DNA from: Symsagittifera roscoffensis
Lineage: Eukaryota; Xenacoelomorpha; Acoela; Convolutidae
Direction: 5' to 3'
Length of the DNA stretch: 64,000 nt
NCBI RefSeq assembly: GCF_963678635.1
Contig: NC_087065.1
Location: forward strand, 31,562,252-31,626,251
A model generated the notes under the pieces. That model was not told the origin of the DNA. It worked only from the letters and a program-made list of their open reading frames with translations, and searched no databases. Below, piece after piece: positions 31,977 to 45,539 of the stretch (positions are counted from its first letter, which is position 1; every line of letters begins with the position of its first letter). Position numbers and translations under genes: made by a program.

Positions 31977-33542
31977 GCATGCAAAAAATAAGAACATTCT
32001 CACGCATCGGAATTAGGAAATTACTAATTATTTTTTTTAAATTCTCATTATTTGTAGTAGCTTTATAAGATCCAAAATGAAAAACTAAAAAATCAACAAT
32101 TTTTAACTATTTTTGAAATTAAAACATTCTGTATCTACTAAATCGACAATGGCAAGCTCAAATACACCATCAAAAATCATTTTTTTTTCACTTTTAAAAA
32201 CTTAAATTTTTTTGAGAAAAAAAAAGTTGAGTCAGAAACGGGAAAAATCATATTTTTTCAAAATGTCAAAAAAATTGTTCCATTTAAACTTATTCAGTAG
32301 GCCATACGTTGGGAACCTGTTCAGAATGTTTTACATAATCAATGCAGCAAAATTTACCCATTTTGAGAAAAGTGCAAAAAACGCCTTTTTGGTTAACTGA
32401 AAAAAGTGGAAAAAAGGGGAAAAGGGGTCTTCAAAATGAAACCATCCAAAAGTGGCATTAACTAACTGCCATTATTTTGTGAATTCAGACCCGCATGCAA
32501 AAATTTACGAAAATCCTACGTGAAGTTTTTCAGAACAGATTAGTTTCTCCGGATTTTTGGTAGTACTGATTTCTTTACTGTACTTATAATTAAAGTCAAA
32601 TCAAAAAGTCGTAAAAACTACAATTTTTAATCAATTTTGACAAATAAATGATCAAAACCCACTAAATTGGCTATGGCAAGTCCGAATCTACCATCAGAAA
32701 CCATTTTTTCCCATTTCTGAAAATTTTCATTTTTTAAAAAATAAATGTTGAGTCACAAACGGGAAAAATCATATTTTTTCAAAAAGTCAAAAATAATTCC
32801 TCCATTTAAACTAAATCATCAGGCCACAAGTTAGGAACCTGTTCAGAATGGTTTCCATGATCAAAGCAGCAAAAGTCACCCATTTTGAGAAAAGTCGAAA
32901 AAACACCTTTTTAGTTAACTCAAAAAAGTGGAAAAAATGGGGAAAGGGGTCTTCAAAATGAAACCATCCAAAAGTGGCATTAACAAACTGCCATTATTTT
33001 CTAATTTCAGACCTGCATGCAAAAAATTACGAAAATCCTACCTGAAGTTTTTGAGAACAGATTAGTTTCTCGGGAATTTTGGTAGTACTATTTTTATTAC
33101 TATAATTATAATTAAAGTCAAAACTAAAAGTCGTAAAAACTACAATTTTTAATCAATTTTGACAAATAAATGGTCAAAACCCACTAAATTGGCTATGGCA
33201 AGTTCGAATATACCATCAGAAACCATTTTTTCCCATTTTTGAAAATTTTCATTTTTTTGAAAATAAATGTTGAGTCACAAAAGGGAAAAATCAAATTTTT
33301 TCAAAAAGTCAAAAAAAACTGTTCCAATTAAACTTATTCCTTAGGCCAAACGTTGGGAACCTGTTCAGAATGGTTTTCATGATCATAGCAGCAAAATTTA
33401 CCCATTTTGAGAAAAGTCGAAAAAACACCTTTTTAGTTAACTCGAAAAAGTGGAAAAAGTGGGAAAAAGGGTCTTCAAAATGAAACCATCCAAAAGTGGC
33501 ATTAACAAACTGCCATTATTTTCCAAATTCAGACCCGCATGC
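31977..33542 (+). repeat. 522 bp sub-repeats of X1
   Basis: Three consecutive copies marked by gcatgc at 31,977, 32,493, 33,015 and 33,537. Copies contain cctgttcagaatgg, ttggctatggcaag and gaaaccatccaaaagtggc in the same order. The first (leftmost) is the most diverged. Confidence 0.82.
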
Positions 33543-33633
33543 AAAAAATTAGGAAATTCTGACGTGCGGTTTAGCAGAACTCGATAGTTTCCTGGCATTA
33601 GTAACAACGTAAAAAATTTTTTGCCTTTTGACC

Positions 33634-33655
33634 GGAAGGGGCCCCTACCCCTTCC
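33634..33655. other. Hairpin H1, X1 form
   Basis: GGAAGGGG and CCCCTTCC form a perfect 8 bp stem around ccccta at the end of X1. Compared with the Y form, both arms have changed together. Confidence 0.8.
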
Positions 33656-33688
33656 TAATTGCTTTCTGTGCTACACGCGACCATCTAG

Positions 33689-35903
33689 CACCCTCAAGGT
33701 CACGTGACTTATTTTTGTTTGTCGTATTTTCTGAAATCAAAAGAGAGCGGGGTCATGCATCGACATCATGTGCTCAAGCAAATACGTGGACTTCTACGCA
33801 TTCCCATTCGCAATGCGCCCTTCGGGCGCAAATGCCAATGCTCAATTAATTTTGCCAGGTGAAAACTTTAAAAAGAAAAATTCTGATAAATTTAAACTTA
33901 AACTACCACCATAAAACGAAAAGATTTCAAAGTGTGAAACAATCAAGTTTTTGCTAATACCGGGCATGCAGTGAGACTAACTTCGGCAAAAAGAAAATGG
34001 AAAATGAAGGAAAAGGAAAGAAAAAAAATTGTTCAAAATAAGAACTTAACATCAAAAACTTATTTGATTTCCGCTAATGTCATAATTCCGATCAGGCTGA
34101 TTTCAGATTTTAAGCATAGAATTTACGGTTACGGCTGCTCCCTCTACAGGTCCCAGAGGGACCGAGTGAGCATCCTACCTCGATCCAGGATACCGGATAG
34201 TTGTTTTTAATTTTTCACAAAATTTTTTTTCACTAATGCTTGTTTTCAATTCCTCATGAGAAGCTGTATGAATTTTTAAAAAATTGATTTTATTCATCAA
34301 TGCTTCCAAGAACAACTGATGTTAGACGGTTACAAATGCGGTTGGTGAAAACTAGTAAGGGATAATGATGAGAAAAATTGTAAGTTTTCAAATGAATTTA
34401 AAAACAGTTTTTTTCTTTTTTCTTTTGTAAATCGGGAGAAGTGAATCAGTTTTTTTTTTGAGTTTTCCTCGCACCACCCACTGTTTTTAAGTAATGAAGA
34501 TTCCTGTTCTAGCCGTTCATAACACTTTGGCAGAAAAAACATAAATATGATGTAAAATGTTTTAAAAAAGAGAAAAATGTAAAAACTATGTTTGTTTTTA
34601 AAAAAATCAAAAACTTGTAATTTTCAAATTGAAAAAAAGTGAAAATTAATTGCATATTACGATTCCGCGTACCCAACTTAGTGGGTCTAGCATTTTAAAT
34701 TACCAAAAAATGTTGAAAATTGTAGATTTTATGAAGTTTTCATTTTGGCTATTTTTCCTTTTCGCCTCCACTTAAGGCACCTTTGAGCCAACTTGAGAAA
34801 CTGGAACCTAAACAAGCTATACAGATAGTCTGAATGAGCCATTTTCAGCGTGATAACACCCCTGGAAGAAAAAAACTGCAGAAAAGAAAGGGAATTTTGA
34901 ACTTTAACCTTTTTTCTTCTTCAAATGGCGATACTTAGAATAATTTTTCAGCTGAAAAGTTCAAAAAAAATCAAAAAATTCAAATTTTGAAAAAATTTGT
35001 AAAAAAATCTCATCAGTCTGTTTATTGGATTCTTCGAGGTTTTGGGAGACCTTATCTGGCGGCTAACAACAAGTGGGTCACTTATTTTAAAAATTAGAGA
35101 AAGGTCAAAAAAACATGTTTTTTCGGTTTTTTTGACAGAATTCCTAAAGCGATATCTTGGCTAAAAACAAAAATGAGGGCCTAAAATTAGTACAAACAGT
35201 ACTCTCACATAAGGTACATTAGGTTGGAAACAAAAAATTGACTCTGACTCAAAAATCGTTTTTTAACTTTATTTCTGAACAAAAAATTGTAAAAAAATCA
35301 AAAAGTTAAAATTTTTTTGAAAAAAATGATTGTTATGAAAAAGTGCCAATTTTTAGCTGAAAGTTTTCATTTTAGCTAATAAAGCCAAAGCAATGCCCTT
35401 TAAGCTCAAATAAATTAATTAAGCAGATTATTTTCAAGTTTTTTCGTTAAAGGCTTTTATTTTGAAAAGTTAGTCAAAAATGGGTTAAAAAAAGTCAAAA
35501 AAATCAATTTTCTCAGATTCAAAAACCTCCACCACCATGATGATTAGTTCGTTAGATAGGACTGCTGAGATCAATTTAGACGTATTTTCATAAGCATATC
35601 AAAATTTTTACTTATTTTTGAGAATTAAGCAAAATAAAAACTTTTCCCAAATTGGGCAAAAAGCCCAAATTAGCCCAAACACCTGTTAAAAATTGTTGGG
35701 TCAAAAAATCACAAAAGGAAACCCCTATTCATTTGACATTTTAGGGCCGCATGCAAAAAATTAGACCATTCTAACCTGACAATTTCGAGAATCGACTTTT
35801 TTGCAAAATTTCTCTATAGTCCATTTGAGGGATATTACTTGTACCGGTGGGGGCCCCTACCCCACCTCAAAAAATTTTGTAATGCTGGAACGCGGCCACC
35901 TAG
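33689..35903 (+). repeat. Region B unit Y2
   Basis: 2,215 bp, beginning with the caccctcaaggtcacgtgac cassette. Same internal order as Y1. The variant cccactgtttttaag and a T9 tract near 34,451 distinguish it. Confidence 0.85.
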
Positions 35904-38118
35904 CACCCTCAAGGTCACGTGACTTACTTTTGTTTTTGGTATTTTGTGAAACCAAAAGCAAGCATGGTCATGCATCGACATCATGTGCTCAAGCAAATAC
36001 GTGGACTTCTACGCATTCCCATTCGCAATGCGCCCATCGGGCTCAAATGCCAATGCTCAATTAATTTTGCCAGGTGAAAAAAAAATTATTTAAAAAGTTC
36101 TGCTAAACTTTATTTTAAACTACCACCAAAAAACGCAAAGATTTCAAAGTGTAAAACAATCAAATTTTTGCCAATACCGGGCTTGCAATGAGACTGATGT
36201 TGGCAAAAGTAAAATAGAAAATGTAGAAAATGGAAAGAAAAAAATTGTTCAAAATAAGAACGCAACATCAAAAACTTATTTGATCTCCGCTCAAATCATA
36301 ATTCAGATCAGGCTGATTTCAGATTTTAAGCGTAGAATTTACGGTTACGGCTGCTCCCTCTACAGGTCCCAGAGGGACCGAGTGAGCATCCTACCTCGAT
36401 CCAGGTTAACGGATAGTTGTTCTTAATTTTTCACAAATTTTTTTTTCTCTAATGCTTGTTTTCACTTCCTCATGAGAAGCTGTATTAATTTTTAAAAAAT
36501 TTATTTTATCCATCAATGCTTCCAAGAACAACTGATTTTAGGCGATTACAAATGCGGTTGTTGAAACTAGTAAGGGATAATGATGAGAAAAATTGTAAGT
36601 TTTCAAATGAATTTAAAAACAGTTTTTTTCCTTTTTTTCTTTTGTAAATCGGGAGAAATGAATCAGTTTTTTTTTAAGTTTTCCTCGCACCACCCACTGT
36701 TCCTAAGTAATGAAGATTCCTGTTCTAGCCGTTTATAACACTTTGGCAGAAAAAACATCAATATGATGTAAAATGTTTTAAAAAAGAGAAAAATTTAAAA
36801 ATTATGTTTTTTTAAAAAAATCAAAAAATTGTAATTTTCAAAATTGAAAAAAAGTCAAAGTTAATTGCATATTACGATTCACCGTACCCAACTTAGTGGG
36901 TATAGCATTTTAAATTACCAAAAAATGTTGAAAATTGTAGATTTTATGAAGTTTTCATTTTGGCTATTTTTCCTTGTCGCCTCCACTTAAGGCACCTTTG
37001 AGCCAACTTGAGAAACTGGAACCTAAACAAGCTATACAGATAGTCTCAATGAGCCATTTTCAGCGTGATAACACGCCTGGAAGAAAAAAAAACTCCAGAA
37101 AAGAAAGAAAGTTTTGAACTTTAACCTTTTTTCTTCTTCAAATGGCGATACTTAGAATAATTTTTCATCTGAAAAGTTCAAAAAAAATCAAAAAATTCAA
37201 ATTTTGAAAATTTTTTTAAAAAATCTCATCAGTCTGTTTATTGGAGTCTTCGAGGTTTTGAGAGATCTTATCTGGCGGCTAACAACAAAAGGATCATTTA
37301 TTATAAAAATTTGAGAAAGGTCAAAAAAACATGTTTTTTCGACTTTTTTGACAGAATTTCGAAAGCAATATCTTGGCAAAAAACAAGAATGAGGGCCTAA
37401 AATTAGTACAAACAGTACTCCCACATAAGGTACATTAGGTTGGAAACAAAAAATTTACTCTGACTCAAAAATCGTTTTTTAACTTTATTTCTGAACAAGA
37501 AATTGAAAAGAAATCAAAAACTTAAAAATTTTTTGAAAAAAATGATTGTTTTGAAAAAGTGCCAATTTTTAGCTGAAACTTTTCATTTTAGCTAATAAAG
37601 CCAGAGCAATGCCCTTTAAGCTCAAATAAATTAATTATGCAAATTATTTTCAAGTTTTTTCGTTAAAGCCTTTTATTTTGAAAAAGTATTCAAAAATGGG
37701 TAAAAAAAAGTCAAAAAAATCAATTTTCTCCGATTCAAAAACCTCCACTACCATGATGATTAGTGCGTTAGATAGGACTGCTGAGATCAATTTAGACGTT
37801 CTTTCATAAGTATATCGAAATTTTTACTTATTTTTGAGAATTAAGCAGAATAAAAACTTTTCCCAAATTGGGCAAAAAGCCCAAATTAGCCCAAACACCT
37901 GTTAAAAATTGTTGGGTCAAAAAATCACAAAAGGAAACCCCTATTCGTTTGACATTTTAGGGCCGCATGCAAAAAATTAGACCAATCTAACCTGACAATT
38001 TCGAGAATCAACTTTTTTGTCAAAATTCTCTAAAGACCAATTTAGGGAGATTACTTGTACCGGTGGGGGCCCTACCCCACCTAAAAAATTTTTGAAATGC
38101 TGGAACGCGGCCACCTAG
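35904..38118 (+). repeat. Region B unit Y3
   Basis: 2,215 bp with the gtcacgtgac cassette. By eye it matches Y8 (49,466-51,680) except for T at 38,014 versus C at 51,576. Both carry the private cgcccatcgggctca form of hairpin H3, with one stem mismatch. Confidence 0.85.
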
Positions 38119-40332
38119 CACAATCAGGTACTAGTGGTTGATGTTTGTTTTTCGTATTTTGTCAAACCAAAAGAGAGCGTGGTCATGCATCGACATAATG
38201 TGCTCAAGCAAATACGTGGACTTCTACGCATTCCCATTCGCAATGTGCCCTTCGGGCGCAAATGCCAATGCTCAATTAATTTTGTCAGGTGAAAATTTTG
38301 TAAAGAAAAATTCTGATGAATTTTAACTTAAACTACCACCAAGAAACGCAAAGAGTTCAAAGTGTGAAACAATCAAGTTTTTGCTACTACTGGGCATGCA
38401 GTGAGACTAATTTCGGCAAAAATAAAATGGAAAATGAAGGAAATGGAAAGAAAAAAAATTGTTCAAAATTAGAACGCAATTTCAAAAACTTATTTGATCT
38501 CCGCCAATGTCATAATTCCGATCAGGCTAATTTCAGATTTTGAGCGTAGAGTTTAAGGTTACGGCTGCTCCCTCTACAGGTCCCAGAGGGACCGAGTGAG
38601 CATCCTACGTCGATCCAGGATAACGGATAGTTGCTTTTAATTTTTCACAAAATCTTTTTTCACTAATGCTTGTTTTCAATTCCTCATGAGAAGCTGTATA
38701 AATTTTTTAAAAAATTGATTTTATTAATCAATGCTTGCAAGAACAACTGATGTTAGGCAGTTATAAATGCGGTTGGTGAAAACTAGTAAGGGATAATGAT
38801 GAGAAAAAATGTAAGTTTTCAACTGAATTTAAAAACATTTTTTTTCTTCTTTTTGTAAATCGGGAGAAATAAATCAGTTTTTTTTTAAGTTTTCCTCGCA
38901 CCATCCACTGTTCTTAAGTAATGAAGATTCCTGTTCTAGCCGTTTATAATACTTTGGCAGGAAAAACATCAATATGATGTAAAATGTTTTAAAAAAGAGA
39001 AAAATTTAAAAATTATGTTTCTTTTTTAAAAATCAAAAAATTTGTAATTTTCAAAATTGAAAAAAAGTGAAAATTAATTGCATATTACGATTCAGCGTAC
39101 CCAACTTAGTGGGTCTAGCATTTCAAATTACCAAAAAATGTTGAAAATTGTAGATTTTATGAAGTTTTCATTTTGGCTATTTTTCCTTGTTGCCTCCACT
39201 TAAGGCACCTTTGAGCCAACTTGAGAAACTGGAGCCTAAACAAGCTATACAGATAGTCTGAATGAGCCATTTTCAGCTTGATAACACGCCTGGAAGAAAA
39301 AAAAAACTCCAGAAAAGAAAGAAAATTTTGAACTTTAACCTTTTTTCTTCTTCAAATGGCGATACTTAGAAAAATTTTTCAGCTGAAAAGTTCAAAAAAA
39401 ATCAAAAAATTCAAATTTTGAAAAAATTTTAAAAAAATCTCAACATTCTGTTTATTGGAGTCTTCGAGGTTTTGGGAGACCTTATCTGACGGCTAACAAC
39501 AAGTGGATCACTTATTTTAAAATTTTGAGAAAGGTCAAAAAAACATGTTTTTTCTATTTTTTTGACAGAATTCCGGAAGCAATATCTTGGCTAAAAACAA
39601 AAATGAGGGCCTAAAAACAGTACAAACAGTACTCCCACATCAGGTACATTAGGTTGGAAACAAAAAAATTATTCTGACTTAAAAATCGTTTTTTAACTTT
39701 ATTTCTGAACAAGAAATTGAAAAGAAATCTAAAACTTAAAAATTTTTTGAAAAAAATGATTGTTTTGAAAAAGTGCCAATTTTTAGCTGAAACTTTTTAT
39801 TTAAGCTAATAAAGCCAGAGCAATGCCCTTTAAGCTCAAATAAATTAATTAGGCAAATTATTTTCAAGTTTTTTCGTTAAAGGCTTTTATTTTGAAAAAG
39901 TATTCAAAAATGGGTAAAAAAAAGTCAAAAAAATCAATTTTCTCCGATTCAAAAACCTCCACTACCATGATGATTTGTTCGTTAGATAGGACTGCTGAGA
40001 TCACGTTAGACTTACTTTCATAAAAATATCAAAATTTTTACTTATTTTTGAGAATTAGGCAAAATAAAAACTTTTCCCAAATTGGGCAAAAAGCCCAAAT
40101 TAGCCCAAACACCTGTTAAAAATTGTTGGGTCAAAAAATCACAAAAGGAAACCCCTATTCGTTTGACATTTTAGGGCCGCATGCAAAAAATTAGACCAAT
40201 CTAACCTGACAATTTCGAGAATCGACTTTTTTGTCAAAATTCTCTAAAGACCAATTTAGGGAGATTACTTGTACCGGTGGGGGCCCTACCCCACCTAAAA
40301 AATTTTTGAAATGCTGGAACGCGGCCACCTAG
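38119..40332 (+). repeat. Region B unit Y4
   Basis: 2,214 bp with the ggtactagtgg cassette. H3 reads tgtgcccttcgggcgca (one mismatch), a variant shared with Y10 and Y12. H1 at its end is the gggggccctacccc form with one C fewer in the loop. Confidence 0.85.
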
Positions 40333-42507
40333 CACCCTCAAGGTCACGTGACTTTTTTTTGTTTTTGGTATTTTCTGAAACCAAAAGAGAGCGTGGTCAT
40401 GCATCGAAATCCTGTGCTCAAGCAAATACGTGGACTTGTACGCATTCCCATTCGCAATGGGCCCTTCGGGCGAAAATGCCAATGCATAATTAATTTTGCC
40501 AGGTGAAAATTTTTTAAAGAAAAATTCTGATGAATTTTAACTTAAACTACCACCAAAAAACGCAAAGTTTTCAAAGTGTGAAATAATCAAGTTTTTGCTA
40601 ATACTGGGCATGCAGAGAGACTGATTTCGGCAAAAATAAAATGGAAAATGAAGGAAATGGAAAGAAAAAAATTGTTCAAAATAAGAACGCATTATCAAAA
40701 ACTTATTTGATCTCCGCTAATGTCATAATTCCGATCAGGCTGATTTCAGATTTTAAGCGTAGGGTTTACAGTTACGGCTGCTCTCTCTACAGGTCCCAGA
40801 GGGACCGAGTGAGCATCCTACCTCGATCCAGGATAACGGATAGTTGTTTTTAGTTTTTCACAATTTTTTTTTCACTAATGCTTGTTTTCACTTCCTCATT
40901 AGAAGCTGTATAAATTTTTAGAAAAACTGATTTTAATAATCAATGCTTCCAAGAACAACTGATGTTAGGCGGTTACAAATGCGGTTGGTGAAAAGTAGTA
41001 AGGGATAATGATGAGAAAAATTGCAAGTAAAATTGTAAATCGGGAGAAATGAATCAGTTTTTTTTTAGTTTTCCTCGCACTACCCACTGTGATTAAATAA
41101 TGAAGAATCATGTTCTAGCCGTTAATAACAATTTGGCAGAAAAAACATCAATATGATGTAAAATGTTTTAAAAAAGAGAAAAATTTAAAAATTATGTTTT
41201 TTTTTAAAAATCAAAAAATTTGTAATTTTCAAAATTGAAAAAAAGTGAAAATTAATTGCATATTACGATTCAGCGTACCCAACTTAGTGGGTCTAGCATT
41301 TTAAATTACCAAAAAATGTTGAAAATTGTAGATTTTATGAAGTTTTCATTTTGGCTATTTTTCCTTTTCGCCTCCACTTAAGGCACCTTTGAGCCAACTT
41401 GAGAAACTGGAACCTAAACAAGCTATACACATAGTCTGAATGAGCCATTTTCAGCGTGATAACCCCTGGAAGAAAAAAAACTGCAGAAAAGAAAGGGAAT
41501 TTTGAACTTTAACCTTTTTTCTTCTTCAAATGGCGATACTTAGAATAATTTTTCAGCTGAAAAGTTCAAAAAAAATCAAAAAATTCAAATTTTGAAAAAT
41601 AAGTAAAAAAATCTCATCAGTCTGTTTATTGGAGTCTTCGAGGTTTTGGGAGACCTTATCTGGCGGCTAACAACAAGTGGGTCACTTATTTTAAAATTTT
41701 GAGAAAGGTCAAAAAAACCTGTTTTTACGATTTTTTAGACAGAAATCCGAAAGCAATATCTTGGCTTAAAACAAAAATGAGGGCCTAAAATTAGTACAAA
41801 CAGTACTCCCACATAAAGTACATTAGGTTGGAAACAAAAAATTGACTCTGACTCAAAAATCGTTTTTAAACTTTATTTCTGAACAAAAAATTGTAAAAAA
41901 ATCAAAAACTTAAAAATTTTTTGAAAAAATTGATTGTTTTGAAAAAGTGCCAATTTTCAGCTGAAACTTTTCATTTTAGCTAAAAAAGCCAGAGCAAGGC
42001 CCTTTAAGCTCAAGTAAATTAATTAAGCAAATTAAATTCAAGTTTTTTCGTTAAAGGCTTTTATTTTGAAAAAGTATTCAAAAATGGGTAAAAAAAAGTC
42101 AAAAAAATCAATTTTCTCAGATTCAAAAACCTCCACCACCATGATGCTTAGTTCGCTAGATAGGACTGCTGAAACCAATTTAGACGTATTTTCATAAGCA
42201 TATCAAAATTTTTACTTATTTTTGAGAATTAAGCAAAATAAAAACTTTTCCCAAATTGGGCAAAAAGCCCAAATTAGCCCAAACACCTGTTAAAAATTGT
42301 TGGGTCAAAAAATCACAAAAGAAAACCCCTATTCATTTGACATTTTAGGGCCGCATGCAAAAAATTGGACCATTCTAACCTGACAATTTCGAGAATCGAC
42401 TTTTTTGCAAAATTTCTCTATAGTCCATTTGAGGGATATTACTTGTACCGGTGGGGGCCCCTACCCCACCTCAAAAAATTTTGTAATGCTGGAACGCGGC
42501 CACCTAG
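40333..42507 (+). repeat. Region B unit Y5
   Basis: Shortest Y unit (2,175 bp). A deletion of about 40 bp near 41,030 removes the segment from gttttcaaatg to the pyrimidine tract before taaatcgggag. Cassette gtcacgtgac. H3 is weakened (tgggcccttcgggcgaa). Confidence 0.85.
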
Positions 42508-44720
42508 CACAATCAGGTACTAGTGTTTTTTTTTTGTTTTTCGTATTTTGTCGAGCCAAAATAGAGTGTAGTCAAGCATCAACATCATGTGCTCAAGCAA
42601 ATACGTGGACTTCTACGCATTCCCATTCGCAATGCGCCCTTCGGGCGCAAATGCCAATGCTCAATTAATTTCGCCAGGTGAAAATTTTTTAAAGAAAAAT
42701 TCTGATAAATTTTAACTTAAACTACCATCAAAAAACGCAAAGATTTCAAACTGTGAAACAATCAAGTTTTTGCTATTACCGGGCATGTAGTGAGACTGAT
42801 TTCGGCAAAACTAAATTGAAAAATGAAGGAAATGGAAAGAAAAAAATTGTTCAAAATAAGAACGCAACATCGAAAACTTATTTGATCTCCGCTAAGGTCA
42901 TAATTCCAAACAGGCTGATTTCAGATTTTCAGCGTAGAATTTACGGTTACGGCTGCTCCCTCAACAGGTCCCAGAGGGACCGAGTGAGCATCCTACCTCG
43001 ATCCAGGATATCGGATAGTTGTTTTTAATTTTTCACAATTTTTTTTCACTAATGCTTATTTTCAGTTCCTCATGAGAAGCTGTATAAATTTTTTTTTAAA
43101 TGGATTTTATTAATCAATGCTTCCAAGAACAACTGATGTTATGCGGTTACAAATGCGGTTGGTGAAAACTAGTAAGGGATAATGATGAGAAAAATTGTAA
43201 GTTTTCAAATGAATTTAAACAGTTTTTTTTCTTTTTTTCTTTTGTAAATCGGGAGAAATGAATCAGTTCTTTTTTAAGTTTTCCTCGCACCACCCACTGT
43301 TCTTAAGTAATGAAGATTCCTGTTTTAGCAGTTTATAACACTTTGGAAGAAAAAACATCAATATGATGTCAAATGTTTTAAAAAAGAGAAAAATTTAAAA
43401 ATTATGTTTCTTTTTTAAAAATCAAAAAATTTGTAATTTTCAAAATTGAAAAAAAGTGAAAATTAATTGCATATTACGATTCAGCGTACCCAACTTAGTG
43501 GGTCTAGCATTTTAAATTACCAAAAAATGTTGAAAATTGTAGATTTTATGAAGTTTTCATTTTGGCTATTTTTCCTTGTTGCCTCCACTTAAGGCACCTT
43601 TGAGCCAACTTGAGAAACTGGAACCTAAACAAGCTATACAGATAGTCTGAATGAGCCATTTTCAGCTTGATAACACGCCTGGAAGAAAAAAAACTCCAGA
43701 AAAGAAAGAAAATTTTGAACTTTAACCTTTTTTCTTCTTCAAATGGCGATACTTAGAAAAATTTTTCAGCTGAAAAGTTCAAAAAAAATCAAAAAATTCA
43801 AATTTTGAAAAAATTTTAAAAAAATCTCATCATTCTGTTTATTGGAGTCTTCGAGGTTTTGGGAGACCTTATCTGGCGGCTAACAACAAGTGGATCACTT
43901 ATTTTAAAATTTTGAGAAAGGTCAAAAAAACATGTTTTTTCGATTTTTTTGACAGAATTCCGGAAGCAATATCTTGGCTAAAAACAAAAGTGAGGGCCTA
44001 AAAACAGTACAAACAGTACTCCCACATCAGGTACATTAGGTTGGAAACAAAAAAATTATTCTGACTCAAAAATCGTTTTTTAACTTTATTTCTGAACAAG
44101 AAATTGAAAAGAAATCAAAAACTTAAAAATTTTTTGAAAAAAATGATTGTTTTGAAAAAGTGCCAATTTTTAGCTGAAACTTTTTATTTTAGCTAATAAA
44201 GCCAGAGCAGTGCCCTTTAAGCTCAAATAAATTAATTAGGCAAATTTTTTTCAAGTTTTTTCGTTAAAGGCTTTTATTTTGAAACAGTAGTCAAAAATGG
44301 GTAAAAAAAAGTCAAAAAAATCATTTTTCTCAGATTCAAAAACCTCCACCACCATGATGACTAGTTCGTTAGATAGAACTGCTGAGATCAATTTAGACGT
44401 ATTTTCATAAGCATATCAAAATTTTTACTTATTTTTGAGAATTAAGCAAAATAAAAACTTTTCCCAAATTGGGCAAAAAGCCCAAATTAGCCCAAACACC
44501 TGTTAAAAATTGTTGGGTCAAAAAATCACAAAAGGAAACCCCTATTCGTTTGCCATTTTAGGGCCGCATGCAAAAAATTAGACCAATCTAACCTGACAAT
44601 TTCGAGAATCGACTTTTTTGCAAAATTTCTCTATAGTCCATTTGAGGGATATTACTTGTACCGGTGGGGGCCCCTACCCCACCTCAAAAAATTTTGTAAT
44701 GCTGGAACGCGGCCACCTAG
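42508..44720 (+). repeat. Region B unit Y6
   Basis: 2,213 bp with the ggtactagtg cassette followed by a long T run. gtgtagtcaagcatcaac near 42,566 is shared with Y11. It precedes module X2. Confidence 0.85.
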
Positions 44721-44734
44721 AGGCAGAGCAGGCG

Positions 44735-44772
44735 CCCCACCCACCCAACCTGTCTGCTTCACCCACCCACCC
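44735..44772 (-). other. G-rich tract of X2 (possible quadruplex on minus strand)
   Basis: Six C runs of three or more in two groups of three separated by single A within groups. It is the strongest of the three X tracts, again just after the CTAG. Confidence 0.55.
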
Positions 44773-45200
44773 AATCAGTCAGGATTTGTCCGCTTTTTCG
44801 TTTTTCCGATTCGATTCATTCCGTAGGTGAAATTGAGTTGTGATGTGCCCCAAGACATAGAGATTTGACGATCACGTGTCCCACTATTTGATAGATCAAT
44901 AAGTTTTTTCTAATCGATTTGCAAATTCTGGCCTGGATATCAATATATATATATGCCTTCATCACAGCTATAATCGAAGCAAAAAGAGCACCGTGTAGGA
45001 TCCATAGTTATATCCCAAATGGACAATGCTAAGAAGCAGGAACCTTCGAAATATATTTCTATTAAATAAGATACAATGTCTTATAAATGAAGTAAAAACG
45101 CTATCGTCAGGTGCAACTTTTCCAGGAAACTGTATCAACTGCATTGTACAATACAATATAGCGGCTGCTCTCTAATTCTCTGATCTTTATTCGAGGTCCC

Positions 45201-45242
45201 GGATGCCCCTAACTGGGACCACAAGGGTCCCAGGGCGCATCC
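45201..45242. other. Hairpin H2, X2 form
   Basis: ggatgcccc / gggcgcatcc outer arms with a mismatch, and inner GGGACC/GGTCCC around acaag. Preceded by a second H2-like piece (gcggctgctctct near 45,160). Confidence 0.72.
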
Positions 45243-45539
45243 TATTTGGCTTAAAGCATCAAATGTACAATTTTATTCTATTCTATCAAAGGAATCAAAC
45301 GAAAAGAGAAATTCTATTCACTTTCTACAATTTTCCATATTTCATTTTGCTCAACAATCAGTAAACTATTGTATTTTTAACTTGAAGAGCCTGTTATATT
45401 ATCAAACAAAATTTTTTGATAAATTTTACATTTTTTTTTGTTTTTCGAACAATATTTTCAATTTTGAACCGATGGGATACACTGCATTTTTTTTTGCAGT
45501 AGCTACTTCAGGTGCACTCTAGCTACACTAGTGAATGCA

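Larger units (their letters stand above)
31388..33688 (+). repeat. Region B module X1
   Basis: A different module inserted between Y1 and Y2. It begins aggaaattg, then a C-rich tract (31,402-31,438), about 400 bp of sequence unique in this window, hairpin H2-X (31,824-31,866), then sub-repeats of 516-522 bp marked by gcatgc at 31,977, 32,493, 33,015 and 33,537. It ends with hairpin H1 (33,634-33,655), a cacgcgaccat spacer and CTAG, homologous to the end of Y units. Confidence 0.8.
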